In this document: positions 1 through 6,300 of the stretch, piece by piece | Numbering within the stretch: position 1 is the first letter of the stretch | Layout of the letters: every line of letters begins with the position of its first letter | DNA from: Thermoguttaceae bacterium | GTDB lineage: Bacteria > Planctomycetota > Planctomycetia > Pirellulales > Thermoguttaceae | Assembly: GCA_024653385.1 (NCBI GenBank) | Contig: JANLFZ010000254.1 | Coordinates: 2,652 to 8,998, forward strand | Reading direction: 5' to 3' | Length of the DNA stretch: 6,347 nt | The notes under the pieces: generated by a model | What the model was told of the DNA's origin: nothing | The model's input: the letters and a program-made list of their open reading frames with translations, nothing else | Database searches by the model: none | Translations under genes and position numbers: made by a program

Positions 1-462
1 AATGTCATGCTGGGCTACCTCGATCAGCCCGAGAAGACCGCCGAAGTCCTTCGCGACGGTTGGTACGTGACCGGCGACATTGCCGAGATCGACGAGGACG
101 GCTTCATCCGCATCACCGGCCGGGAAAGCCGGTTTTCGAAGATCGGCGGCGAAATGGTGCCCCACATCCGTATCGAGGAAGCATTGACAGGGTTGCTCCA
201 ACTGGAGGAAGAGAAAGTCTCGCTGGCGGTCACCGGCGTGCCCGACCCGCGCAAGGGCGAGCGGATCGTCGTGCTCCACACCGGGCTACCCCGGCCGCCG
301 GAGCAACTCTGCCGCGAGCTGGCGGCGACGGGCTTGCCGCCCTTGTGGATCCCCTCGCCCGACAGCTTCCGCAAGGTCGACGAAATTCCGGTCCTGGGGA
401 CCGGCAAGGTCGATCTCCGTCGGCTCCGCGAGCTGGCCCTCACCGAGTTTCCGCAGGGGTAA
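1..462 (+). CDS. aas: C-terminal part of an Aas-type acyl-ACP synthetase (AMP-forming), 5' end outside the window
   Basis: The reading frame is open from base 1 and gives 153 residues ending in TAA at 460-462; an ATG at base 7 is internal. It is the C-terminal end of an ANL-superfamily adenylating enzyme. Visible motifs are YVTGD (residues 22-26, with the ribose-binding Asp), the hinge and following stretch GRESRFSKIGGEMV (40-53), and GTGK (133-136), whose Lys136 is the expected catalytic lysine for adenylate formation. The GRxxRFxKIxGEMV pattern and the LPxLxxP...PxLGxGKxD ending resemble E. coli Aas (recalled), which activates fatty acids and reacylates lysophospholipids at the inner membrane. 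The acyltransferase half would lie upstream and cannot be seen. A stand-alone acyl-CoA/ACP ligase is the main alternative. The ANL fold is very likely; the Aas assignment is moderately sure. The following gene has its own promoter, so this gene probably ends its transcription unit. Confidence 0.8.
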   Translation, partial: NVMLGYLDQPEKTAEVLRDGWYVTGDIAEIDEDGFIRITGRESRFSKIGGEMVPHIRIEEALTGLLQLEEEKVSLAVTGVPDPRKGERIVVLHTGLPRPPEQLCRELAATGLPPLWIPSPDSFRKVDEIPVLGTGKVDLRRLRELALTEFPQG

Positions 463-524
463 TGCCCGGTGAAGGAGCCCCACGGATAAGGGGAACGCAA
501 GCAAACCGTTCGGTGGACAGGGCG

Positions 525-554
525 TTGACGCTCCCATTGGGCAGGACCTAGAAT
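525..554 (+). promoter_or_regulatory. Sigma70-like promoter for the FHA-GAF-phosphatase gene
   Basis: TTGACG at 525-530 (5 of 6 to TTGACA) and TAGAAT at 549-554 (5 of 6 to TATAAT) are separated by 18 bases, close to the 17-base optimum. Transcription would start near base 561, giving a leader of about 80 bases before the ATG at 643. In such GC-rich DNA a pair this good at this spacing is unlikely to be incidental. It implies the phosphatase gene is transcribed independently of the upstream lipid gene. No start-site mapping is available. Confidence 0.6.
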
Positions 555-559
555 CTAGG
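547..559. repeat. Perfect 13-base palindrome overlapping the -10 box
   Basis: CCTAGA and TCTAGG form six-base arms around a single central A. The palindrome contains the whole TAGAAT -10 hexamer and extends to just before the predicted start site. A dimeric repressor bound here would block the promoter, so it is a candidate operator. With arms of only six bases it could also be chance. Confidence 0.4.
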
Positions 560-565
560 GTGTCG

Positions 566-603
566 TGGGCCGTCGGGAGGTTGGAGTCGCGTCCCGTGGC
601 CCG
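566..603 (+). other. Possible hairpin in the 5' leader of the phosphatase mRNA
   Basis: GGGCC (567-571) pairs with GGCCC (598-602) and GGGA (575-578) with TCCC (592-595). Two G-U wobbles and one bulged C lie between these stems, and a 13-base loop closes them. The structure would begin about five bases after the predicted transcription start. It resembles no riboswitch class I know. Its role could be mRNA stability, or it may be a by-product of high GC. Confidence 0.3.
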
Positions 604-642
604 ATGGGAGGGGCTACTCGGAACTCGACCGGGGTGTTCATC

Positions 643-2346
643 ATGGCGGTACTGCGGGCGCTGAAAGGTCTGAGTCCCGGGCAGATCATCCCCCTCAGCG
701 GCGGGTCTGCCGTTCTGGGCCGCCATCCCGATTGCGATATCGTCCTCGATCTCGGGCCTGTCAGCCGCCAACACGCCCGCGTGCTCCAAGTCGGAGACCA
801 GTATTTCGTCGAGGACCTCCACAGCCGCAACGGCACGTTCGTCAACGAGGAGCGGCTTCAGGGACGCCGCGCGCTGGCCGAGAACGACCAGATCCGCATC
901 TGCGATGTGGTCTTTTCGTTCCATTACAGGATGCCGGTGGCGCTGGATCAGCTCACGTCGCCGGACGTCGGCGGTTCGGTCGTCATGGTCGACGACGACC
1001 GCGCCGCCGGCGGGTCCACGGTGATGTCGAAGCTCGACGTGCTCAGCGGCAGCACCGGACTGCGCCTGACCGTCAATCCGGAGGTCAAGCTCAAGGCCCT
1101 GTTGGACATCGGGAGGAACCTGGGCAGGGCGGTGCGTCTCGACGACCTCTTGCCGAGGCTGTTGGACAACCTGTTCACGATCTTCATTCAAGCCGACCGA
1201 GGCTTCATCCTGCTTCGGGACAAGGCCTCCGGCCGGATGGTTCCCAAGGCGGTCAAGTCGCGATCGCCCGACGAGGCCGACGAGATCCGGATCAGCCGCA
1301 CGATCCTCGACGATGTGATCCAGCGCAAGGAGGCGATTCTCTCGGCGGACGCGGCCACGGACTCGCGTTTCGAGATGAGCGACAGCATTGTCGATTTCCA
1401 CATCCACTCGATGATGTGCGCGCCGCTGTTGGACAGCGAGGAGGAGGTGCTCGGGATCATCCAGATCGACACGCGCGATCAGCGGCGGCGGTTCAGCCGC
1501 GACGATCTCGAAGTGCTGGCGAGCGTCGCGGGCCAGGCGGCGATGGCGGTCGAGAACGCGCAGCTCCACGAGCAGCGGCTCCAGGACGAATTGACCGAAC
1601 GCGAGATCCTGCTGGCGCACAAGGTCCAGCAGGGCCTGTTGCCGGCCGCCCCGCCCGAACTGCCCGGCTACGAATTCTGCGATTTCTACGAACCGGCCAG
1701 GCACCTCGGCGGCGACTATTTCGATTACATCCCGCTCTCCGGCGGACGGCTGGCAATGGCGCTGGGCGACGTGTCGGGCAAGGGGATCGCGGCCTCGCTC
1801 TTGATGGCCCGGCTGTCGGCCGAGGTCCGGTATTGCCTGGCCATCCAACCCACCCCGGCCGAAGCGGTCACCCGGCTCAACCGCATCTTTTGCCAAAGCC
1901 GGTGGGAGGGCCGGTTCATCACCTTCGTGGTGGCGGTGCTCGACCCGGCCCGGCACGAACTGTGCATCGTCAATGCGGGCCACCTCGCGCCGTTGGTGTG
2001 CCGGGCCTCGGGCCGGGTCGAGTCGGTCGGCCACGAATTGAGCGGATTGCCCCTGGGAATCGACACCGACTCGGCCTATCAGCATTGCTACCTCGCCCTG
2101 GAGCCGGGCGAGACCCTGGTCCTGTACACCGACGGCATTCCCGACGCGGTGAATCCTGCCGGCGAGTTCTACGGCGCCGAGCGGCTCGTGCGGTTCCTCG
2201 AACAGGCCGCCGGGCCGGCGCGGGGACCGGCGGAACCTTCCGGCGGAAACCTCGCGCGGCGCGTGCTGCGCGACGTTCGCGATTTCGTCGCCAACCACGT
2301 CCAGACCGACGACATGTGCCTGACCTCGATGAAGCGACTGGCCTAG
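643..2346 (+). CDS. FHA-GAF-PP2C (SpoIIE/RsbU-type) serine phosphatase
   Basis: This 567-aa cytoplasmic signalling protein has three domains. An FHA domain (about residues 3-95) binds phosphothreonine and shows LGRHPDCDI (25-33), SRQHA (41-45) and NGTFVN (63-68). A GAF sensor domain (about 160-305) follows an acidic linker. After a probable helical linker (about 300-335) comes a PP2C phosphatase domain with GGDYFD (356-361), GDVSGKG (375-381), NAGH (444-447), LPLGI (469-473), YTDGI (495-499) and DD (556-557). The metal-binding acidic residues are all present, so it should be active. The family typically dephosphorylates STAS-domain anti-anti-sigma factors in partner-switching, but no such partner is in the window. 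The ATG at 643 is preferred because GGGGTG (631-636) sits six bases upstream and the FHA domain starts at once. GTG 565, ATG 604 and GTG 634 are in-frame alternatives; GTG 565 would add 26 residues without recognisable domain content. Confidence 0.93.
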   Translation: MAVLRALKGLSPGQIIPLSGGSAVLGRHPDCDIVLDLGPVSRQHARVLQVGDQYFVEDLHSRNGTFVNEERLQGRRALAENDQIRICDVVFSFHYRMPVALDQLTSPDVGGSVVMVDDDRAAGGSTVMSKLDVLSGSTGLRLTVNPEVKLKALLDIGRNLGRAVRLDDLLPRLLDNLFTIFIQADRGFILLRDKASGRMVPKAVKSRSPDEADEIRISRTILDDVIQRKEAILSADAATDSRFEMSDSIVDFHIHSMMCAPLLDSEEEVLGIIQIDTRDQRRRFSRDDLEVLASVAGQAAMAVENAQLHEQRLQDELTEREILLAHKVQQGLLPAAPPELPGYEFCDFYEPARHLGGDYFDYIPLSGGRLAMALGDVSGKGIAASLLMARLSAEVRYCLAIQPTPAEAVTRLNRIFCQSRWEGRFITFVVAVLDPARHELCIVNAGHLAPLVCRASGRVESVGHELSGLPLGIDTDSAYQHCYLALEPGETLVLYTDGIPDAVNPAGEFYGAERLVRFLEQAAGPARGPAEPSGGNLARRVLRDVRDFVANHVQTDDMCLTSMKRLA

Positions 2347-2360
2347 ATGCCCGGCGTGCC

Positions 2361-2393
2361 CCGGCTCGCGCGGCAGACTCCTCATCGAGCCGG
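2361..2393 (+). other. Inverted repeat between the phosphatase gene and tyrA, possible weak terminator
   Basis: CCGGCTCG (2361-2368) and CGAGCCGG (2386-2393) are perfect 8-base inverted arms around a 17-base spacer, starting 15 bases after the phosphatase stop codon. The location suits a transcript-end hairpin, but no T-run follows, so it is not a classical intrinsic terminator. The right arm lies where a -35 element for the downstream TACAAT would be expected, so it might instead be a protein-binding site. Confidence 0.35.
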
Positions 2394-2398
2394 CCATC

Positions 2399-2407
2399 TG
2401 CTACAAT
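2399..2407 (+). promoter_or_regulatory. Extended -10 promoter element upstream of tyrA-purL-purQ
   Basis: TACAAT at 2402-2407 matches TATAAT at 5 of 6 positions and is preceded by TG one base upstream (2399-2400), the extended -10 arrangement. The expected -35 region (about 2378-2385) has no good match to TTGACA, which extended -10 promoters can tolerate. Transcription would start near 2414 and leave a leader of about 86 bases before tyrA. The preceding gene is a signalling protein, so a separate promoter for the biosynthetic operon makes sense. Confidence 0.5.
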
Positions 2408-2437
2408 ACGCCGCTTCGCACGGGGGCGGTGTGAAGT

Positions 2438-2459
2438 CGGCTTTCTGAGAAGGTAGCCG
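2438..2459 (+). other. Small hairpin with GAGA loop in the tyrA leader
   Basis: CGGCT (2438-2442) pairs with AGCCG (2455-2459). After a T-T mismatch three more pairs (one U-G wobble) close a GAGA loop (2447-2450), which fits the GNRA tetraloop pattern. It lies 40 bases before the tyrA start codon within the predicted leader. I do not recognise it as part of a known riboswitch, and no leader peptide rich in Tyr or Phe codons is evident here. Confidence 0.25.
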
Positions 2460-2499
2460 TTCCCAGGCCGGGCCCCTGCCCCATCAGGCCGAGTGTTCC

Positions 2500-3348
2500 A
2501 TGATCAAGCGATTCAACACCGTAGCGATCGTCGGCGTGGGATTGATCGGCGGCTCGATCGGGATGGCCCTGCGCGCGCGCGGGCTGGCCGACCGGGTGAT
2601 CGGCGTGGGCCGCCGCCAGGCCAGCCTCCGCACCGCGCGCCGCGTCGGCGCGGTGACCAATACCACGGTCGAGTTGGCCAAGGGCGTCGCCGAGGCCGAT
2701 CTGGTCGTCGTGTGCACGCCGGTCGGACGGATCGTCGAGGATGTGCGCCGGGCGGCCGAACATTGCCCCGAGGGCACCCTCTTGACCGACGCCGGCAGTA
2801 CGAAGCAACGGATCGTCGAGGCCCTCGACGGCCAGCTTCCGCGGGGATGCCGTTTCCTCGGCAGTCACCCCTTGGCCGGCAGCGAGAAGGCCGGGGCGGC
2901 CAACGCCCGAGCCGACCTGTTCGAGGGCCGCGTGGCCTTGTTGACCCCCACGCGCAACACCCGAGCCGAAGATTTCGACGCCCTCGAGGCCTTCTGGTCG
3001 CAACTCGGTTCGGTGGTGATTCAGATGAGCCCGGCCGATCACGACCGAGCCCTCGCGCTGACGAGCCACTTGCCGCACCTGATCGCCGCGGCGCTGGCCG
3101 GCGTGCAGAGCGAGTGCTATTTTCGCCTGGCCGGGGCCGGGCTGTTGGACACGACCCGCATTGCCGCCGGCGACCCCGAGTTGTGGAGACAGATCTTCGT
3201 CCAGAACCGCCAGAATGTGCTGGCGGCCCTCGACCAGTTCGAAGCGCAGTTGTCGGCCTTTCGCGCCGCGATCCGCGACGGGAACGAGGACGCCCTCGAA
3301 GAACTCCTCGCCATAGCCAAGAAGAACCGCGATGCTCTGGGAAGTTGA
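2500..3348 (+). CDS. tyrA: Prephenate/arogenate dehydrogenase TyrA
   Basis: This 282-aa protein should carry out the oxidative decarboxylation of prephenate (or arogenate) in tyrosine biosynthesis. An N-terminal Rossmann domain carries GVGLIGGS (12-19), followed by VCTPVG (71-76) and TDAGSTK (96-102). The GSHPLAGSEKAG segment (121-132) holds the conserved active-site His123. The C-terminal helical dimerisation domain contains SHLPHLIAAAL (189-199) and LLDTTRIAAGDPELW (215-229). Length is usual for a monofunctional TyrA; there is no fused chorismate mutase or ACT domain. At the end of the second strand the sequence is GVGRRQ (35-40): the acidic residue typical of NAD-dependent enzymes is absent and two arginines follow, suggesting NADP preference (inference). 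ATG 2500 is the only ATG ahead of the glycine motif since the in-frame TGA at 2446; no clear Shine-Dalgarno precedes it. The gene overlaps purL by 17 bases, so the two are probably co-transcribed. Confidence 0.93.
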   Translation: MIKRFNTVAIVGVGLIGGSIGMALRARGLADRVIGVGRRQASLRTARRVGAVTNTTVELAKGVAEADLVVVCTPVGRIVEDVRRAAEHCPEGTLLTDAGSTKQRIVEALDGQLPRGCRFLGSHPLAGSEKAGAANARADLFEGRVALLTPTRNTRAEDFDALEAFWSQLGSVVIQMSPADHDRALALTSHLPHLIAAALAGVQSECYFRLAGAGLLDTTRIAAGDPELWRQIFVQNRQNVLAALDQFEAQLSAFRAAIRDGNEDALEELLAIAKKNRDALGS

Positions 3349-6253
3349 CATCTATCCGCGGCACGGACTGCCCGATCTGGCCGCCCGGCGGGTCGTGACC
3401 GACGCCGCCGATCTGGGACTGGCCTCGAACCTGTCCGTCGCCGCCGCGCAGGGCTACCTGATCCAGGCCGACCTCGACCGGCAAGCGATCGAGCGAATCG
3501 CCACCGAACTGTTGGCCGATCGCGTGGTCGAGCGGACCCTCGTCGCCCCGGTCGGGCACGAAGCCCTGGTCGAGCCGCCGGGCGGGCCTTGTCGGCTCAT
3601 CCACGTCCTTCCCAAGCCCGGCGTGATGGATCCCGTGGCCCAGAGCGTCACCGCGGCCCTGGCCGATTTCGGCGTCCGCGCCGACGCGGTCCGCACGCTG
3701 AAGAAGTACTGGATCGCCGGGCTAGCCGACGACAAGCTGCCCGTGTTGTGCTCGAAAGTGCTGGCCAACGACGCCATCGAGCAGGTGATCGTGGGGCCGC
3801 TCCCATTCCGGCGTCTCGATCTGGGCGCCCCGTACGAGTTCGAGCTGGTGACGGTGCCGATCCGCGCGATGGACGATGCGGCACTGGAGCGGCTCAGCCG
3901 CCAGGGGCAACTGTTCCTCTCGCTGACCGAGATGCGAACGATCCGCGAGCATTTTGCGACTCTCGGGCGCGATCCCACCGACGTCGAGCTGGAAACCCTC
4001 GCTCAAACCTGGAGCGAGCACTGTAGCCACAAGACGCTTGCCGGGCGGATCCGCTACCGCGACGAATCGCGGCAGCGGCAGTTCGAGAACATGCTCAAGG
4101 AGACGATCTTTGCCGCCACGCGCGAGATCCGCCGCCGCTTGGGACCCGACGACTGGTGCGTGAGCGTGTTCGAGGACAACGCCGGCGTGGTCCGCTTCGA
4201 CGACCAGTACCACGTGGCGTTCAAGGTCGAGACGCACAATCACCCCTCGGCCCTGGAGCCCTACGGCGGGGCGAATACCGGCATTGGCGGCGTGATCCGC
4301 GATCCCATGGGGACGGGCCTGGGGGCCAAGCCCGTGGCCAACACCGACGTCTTCTGCTTCGCCCCGCCCGACACCCCTGCCGACCAGGTGCCCGCAGGCG
4401 TGCTCCATCCGCGGCGGGTGATGCGGGGCGTGGTGGCCGGCGTGCGCGACTACGGCAACCGGATGGGCATTCCCACGGTCAACGGCGCCGTCTATTTCGA
4501 CTCGCGCTACCTCGGCAATCCGCTGGTCTACTGCGGCAATCTGGGGATCATCCCCCGCGACAAGGCCCGCAAGGAACCCAAGCCGGGCGACCTCGTGGTG
4601 GCCGTCGGAGGCCGCACCGGGCGCGACGGCATCCACGGGGCCACGTTCAGCTCGGCCGAACTGACCCACCAGAGCGAAACGCTCTCCGGCGGCGCGGTGC
4701 AGATCGGCAACGCGATCACCGAGAAGATGCTGCTCGATGTGGTGCTCGAAGCCCGCGACCGCGGCCTGTACCACGCGATCACCGACTGCGGGGCCGGCGG
4801 GTTCTCCAGCGCCGTCGGCGAGATGGGCGAACACATCGGCGCCGAGGTGTGGCTCGAGCGGGCCCCGGTCAAGTACGAGGGCCTCTCGTACACCGAGATC
4901 TGGATCTCCGAGGCCCAGGAGCGGATGGTCTTGGCCGTGCCGCCCGAAAAGTGGGACGAACTGGCCGCCCTGTGCGCGTCGGAAGGCGTCGAGGCCACGG
5001 TCATCGGGCGGTTCGTGCCCACGGGCCGGCTCGTGCTGAAGTACCAGGGGCACGAGGTGGGCAACCTGGCGATGGACTTCCTTCACAACGGGCGTCCGCC
5101 GGTGGTGCGCGAAGCCGTCTACGCGCCGCCGCCCGTTGTGCCCCTTGTGCCGCCGAAGCAAGACGACTATACGGCGGACCTCCGGGCGATTCTCGGCTCG
5201 CTCAACGTGGCGAGCAAGGAGTGGATCATCCGCCAGTACGACCACGAGGTGCAGGGCGGAAGCGTGGTCAAGCCGCTGGTGGGCGCGGCCAACGACGGCC
5301 CAAGCGACGCCGCCGTGCTCCGGCCGGTGCTCGCGTCGCAGCGCGGCCTGGTCGTGGCCTGCGGCATGAACCCGCGGTACGGCGACCTCGACCCCTACTG
5401 GATGGCCGCCAGCGCCATCGACGAGGCGGTGCGAAACTGCGTGGCCGTCGGGGCCGACCCCGACCGGATCGCGCTGTTGGACAACTTCTGCTGGGGGAAC
5501 ACCGACCGGCCCGAAACCCTGGGCAGCCTGGTGCGGGCCGCCTTGGCCTGCCACGACGTGGCGTTGGCCCTCGGAACGCCTTTCATCAGCGGCAAGGACA
5601 GTCTGAACAACGAGTTCCGCCCGGCCGAGGGCCAGCCGATCTCGATTCCGCCGTCGCTGTTGATTAGCGCCCTGGGCCAGATCGCCGAGGTGCGCCGCGC
5701 CGTGACGATGGACCTGAAGGAGCCGGGCAATTACTTGTACCTCGTGGGTCTGACGCGGAACGAGTTGGGCGGGTCTCACTTCGCGCTGGTCGCCGGACTG
5801 GCGGGCGGCCATGTGCCCAAGGTCGATGCCCCGCGAGCCAAGGCGACATTCGCGGCCCTGCACCGGGCGATCCGCCGCGGGTTGGTCCGGGCGTGCCACG
5901 ACTTGAGCGAGGGTGGACTGGCCGTGGCGGCGGCCGAAATGGCCTTTGCCGGCGGCCTGGGGCTCGACATCGACGTTGATCGCGTGCCGTGCGAGCCCGA
6001 CGCGGCCGACTCCGCCGTGCTCTTGTTCAGCGAATCGAACACGCGGTTTTTGTGCGAAGTCCCGCCGCAGTACGCCGACGCGTTCGAGGCCGTTTTCTCC
6101 GGCGAGCAACGTTCAGGCGAAGCCGTGCCGTGCCGACGAATCGGCACGGTAATCGACCTGGCGCGGCTCCAAGTGCGCTTCAAGGACACGCTGATCATCA
6201 GCGCCGATCTCGACTCGCTTAAGGAGGCCTGGCAACGCCCCCTGCGGTGGTAA
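3332..6253 (+). CDS. purL: Phosphoribosylformylglycinamidine (FGAM) synthase PurL with a fused tandem PurS-like N-terminus
   Basis: This 973-aa enzyme converts FGAR to FGAM with ATP and glutamine-derived ammonia in de novo purine synthesis. Residues 1-73 and 89-156 look like two PurS-like modules: each begins with a strand followed by G-x-x-D (G12/D15; G97/D100) and ends with a matching element (LLADRVVE 60-67; VLANDAIE 143-150). The linker and catalytic domain follow: WSEHCSHK (227-234, with the candidate catalytic histidines), FKVETHNHPSALEPYGG (297-313), GRTGRDGIHGATFSS (427-441), DCGAGGFSSAVGEM (485-498) and SEAQERM (526-532). The second half carries FISGKDSLNNEF (751-762), HDLSEGGLAVAAAEMAF (856-872) and SESNTRF (900-906). 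The chain stops after the second half, so the glutaminase domain of large PurL is missing; purQ follows. It is longer than the roughly 720-750 aa of small PurL and shorter than the roughly 1,300 aa of large PurL. ATG 3332 lies inside the tyrA 3' end, with only a weak AAGAAG-like site at 3319-3324. Confidence 0.95.
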   Translation: MLWEVDIYPRHGLPDLAARRVVTDAADLGLASNLSVAAAQGYLIQADLDRQAIERIATELLADRVVERTLVAPVGHEALVEPPGGPCRLIHVLPKPGVMDPVAQSVTAALADFGVRADAVRTLKKYWIAGLADDKLPVLCSKVLANDAIEQVIVGPLPFRRLDLGAPYEFELVTVPIRAMDDAALERLSRQGQLFLSLTEMRTIREHFATLGRDPTDVELETLAQTWSEHCSHKTLAGRIRYRDESRQRQFENMLKETIFAATREIRRRLGPDDWCVSVFEDNAGVVRFDDQYHVAFKVETHNHPSALEPYGGANTGIGGVIRDPMGTGLGAKPVANTDVFCFAPPDTPADQVPAGVLHPRRVMRGVVAGVRDYGNRMGIPTVNGAVYFDSRYLGNPLVYCGNLGIIPRDKARKEPKPGDLVVAVGGRTGRDGIHGATFSSAELTHQSETLSGGAVQIGNAITEKMLLDVVLEARDRGLYHAITDCGAGGFSSAVGEMGEHIGAEVWLERAPVKYEGLSYTEIWISEAQERMVLAVPPEKWDELAALCASEGVEATVIGRFVPTGRLVLKYQGHEVGNLAMDFLHNGRPPVVREAVYAPPPVVPLVPPKQDDYTADLRAILGSLNVASKEWIIRQYDHEVQGGSVVKPLVGAANDGPSDAAVLRPVLASQRGLVVACGMNPRYGDLDPYWMAASAIDEAVRNCVAVGADPDRIALLDNFCWGNTDRPETLGSLVRAALACHDVALALGTPFISGKDSLNNEFRPAEGQPISIPPSLLISALGQIAEVRRAVTMDLKEPGNYLYLVGLTRNELGGSHFALVAGLAGGHVPKVDAPRAKATFAALHRAIRRGLVRACHDLSEGGLAVAAAEMAFAGGLGLDIDVDRVPCEPDAADSAVLLFSESNTRFLCEVPPQYADAFEAVFSGEQRSGEAVPCRRIGTVIDLARLQVRFKDTLIISADLDSLKEAWQRPLRW
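6126..6151 (+). other. Strong hairpin inside the 3' end of purL
   Basis: CCGTGCCGA (6128-6136) and TCGGCACGG (6141-6149) are perfect nine-base arms around the loop CGAA. In RNA the stem can extend by one G-U and one U-A pair. It encodes Pro-Cys-Arg-Arg-Ile-Gly-Thr of PurL (residues 933-939) and lies about 100 bases before the stop. No T-run follows, so termination is unlikely. It may affect mRNA processing or stability between purL and purQ, or arise from codon choice. Confidence 0.35.
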
Positions 6254-6265
6254 CCAGCTTACCCT

Positions 6266-6300
6266 TCGTCATTCGTCATTCATCATTCATCATTCGCCAT
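6266..6300 (+). repeat. Five tandem heptanucleotide repeats between purL and purQ
   Basis: Five uninterrupted copies of consensus TCRYCAT occur: TCGTCAT twice, TCATCAT twice, then TCGCCAT. The array starts 12 bases after the purL stop. The last two bases of the fifth copy are the A and T of the purQ start codon. It is markedly AT-richer than its surroundings and fills most of the 45-base gap, displacing any Shine-Dalgarno sequence. It resembles the short heptamer arrays scattered in some cyanobacterial and planctomycete genomes (general recollection). Copy number could vary by replication slippage. Confidence 0.85.

Noticed and set aside
478..493. CCCC/GGGG inverted repeat after the acyl-ACP synthetase as a terminator
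   Set aside because: The stem is only four pairs and no T-run follows.
462..551. A 29-codon frame starting at the TAATG junction after the acyl-ACP synthetase stop
   Set aside because: The stop-start overlap hints at coupling, but spacing to the G-rich stretch upstream is too short, the peptide has no recognisable feature, and its end falls in the next promoter's -10 box.
286..2397. A 703-codon open frame on the minus strand opposite the phosphatase gene
   Set aside because: It lies antisense to a gene with clear FHA, GAF and PP2C motifs, its translation shows no recognisable domain, and long antisense frames are common in GC-rich genes.
732..2456. A 574-codon plus-strand frame overlapping the phosphatase gene out of frame
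   Set aside because: Its product is extremely Arg/Pro/Gly-rich without domains, as expected from the alternative frame of GC-rich coding DNA.
2570..2581. TGCGCGCGCGCG alternating tract as a Z-DNA or slippage site
   Set aside because: It encodes Leu-Arg-Ala-Arg in a conserved helix of TyrA and is explained by GC-biased codon choice.
3722..6109. A 795-codon open frame on the minus strand opposite purL
   Set aside because: It is fully antisense to unmistakable PurL sequence. Its composition (rich in His, Arg, Gly, Val) is that of a codon shadow, and no start signal or domain is visible.
6221..6227. AAGGAGG, a perfect Shine-Dalgarno sequence near the purL end
   Set aside because: It is about 70 bases from the purQ ATG; the nearest start (GTG 6247) is out of the purQ frame, and the bases encode the PurL C-terminus.
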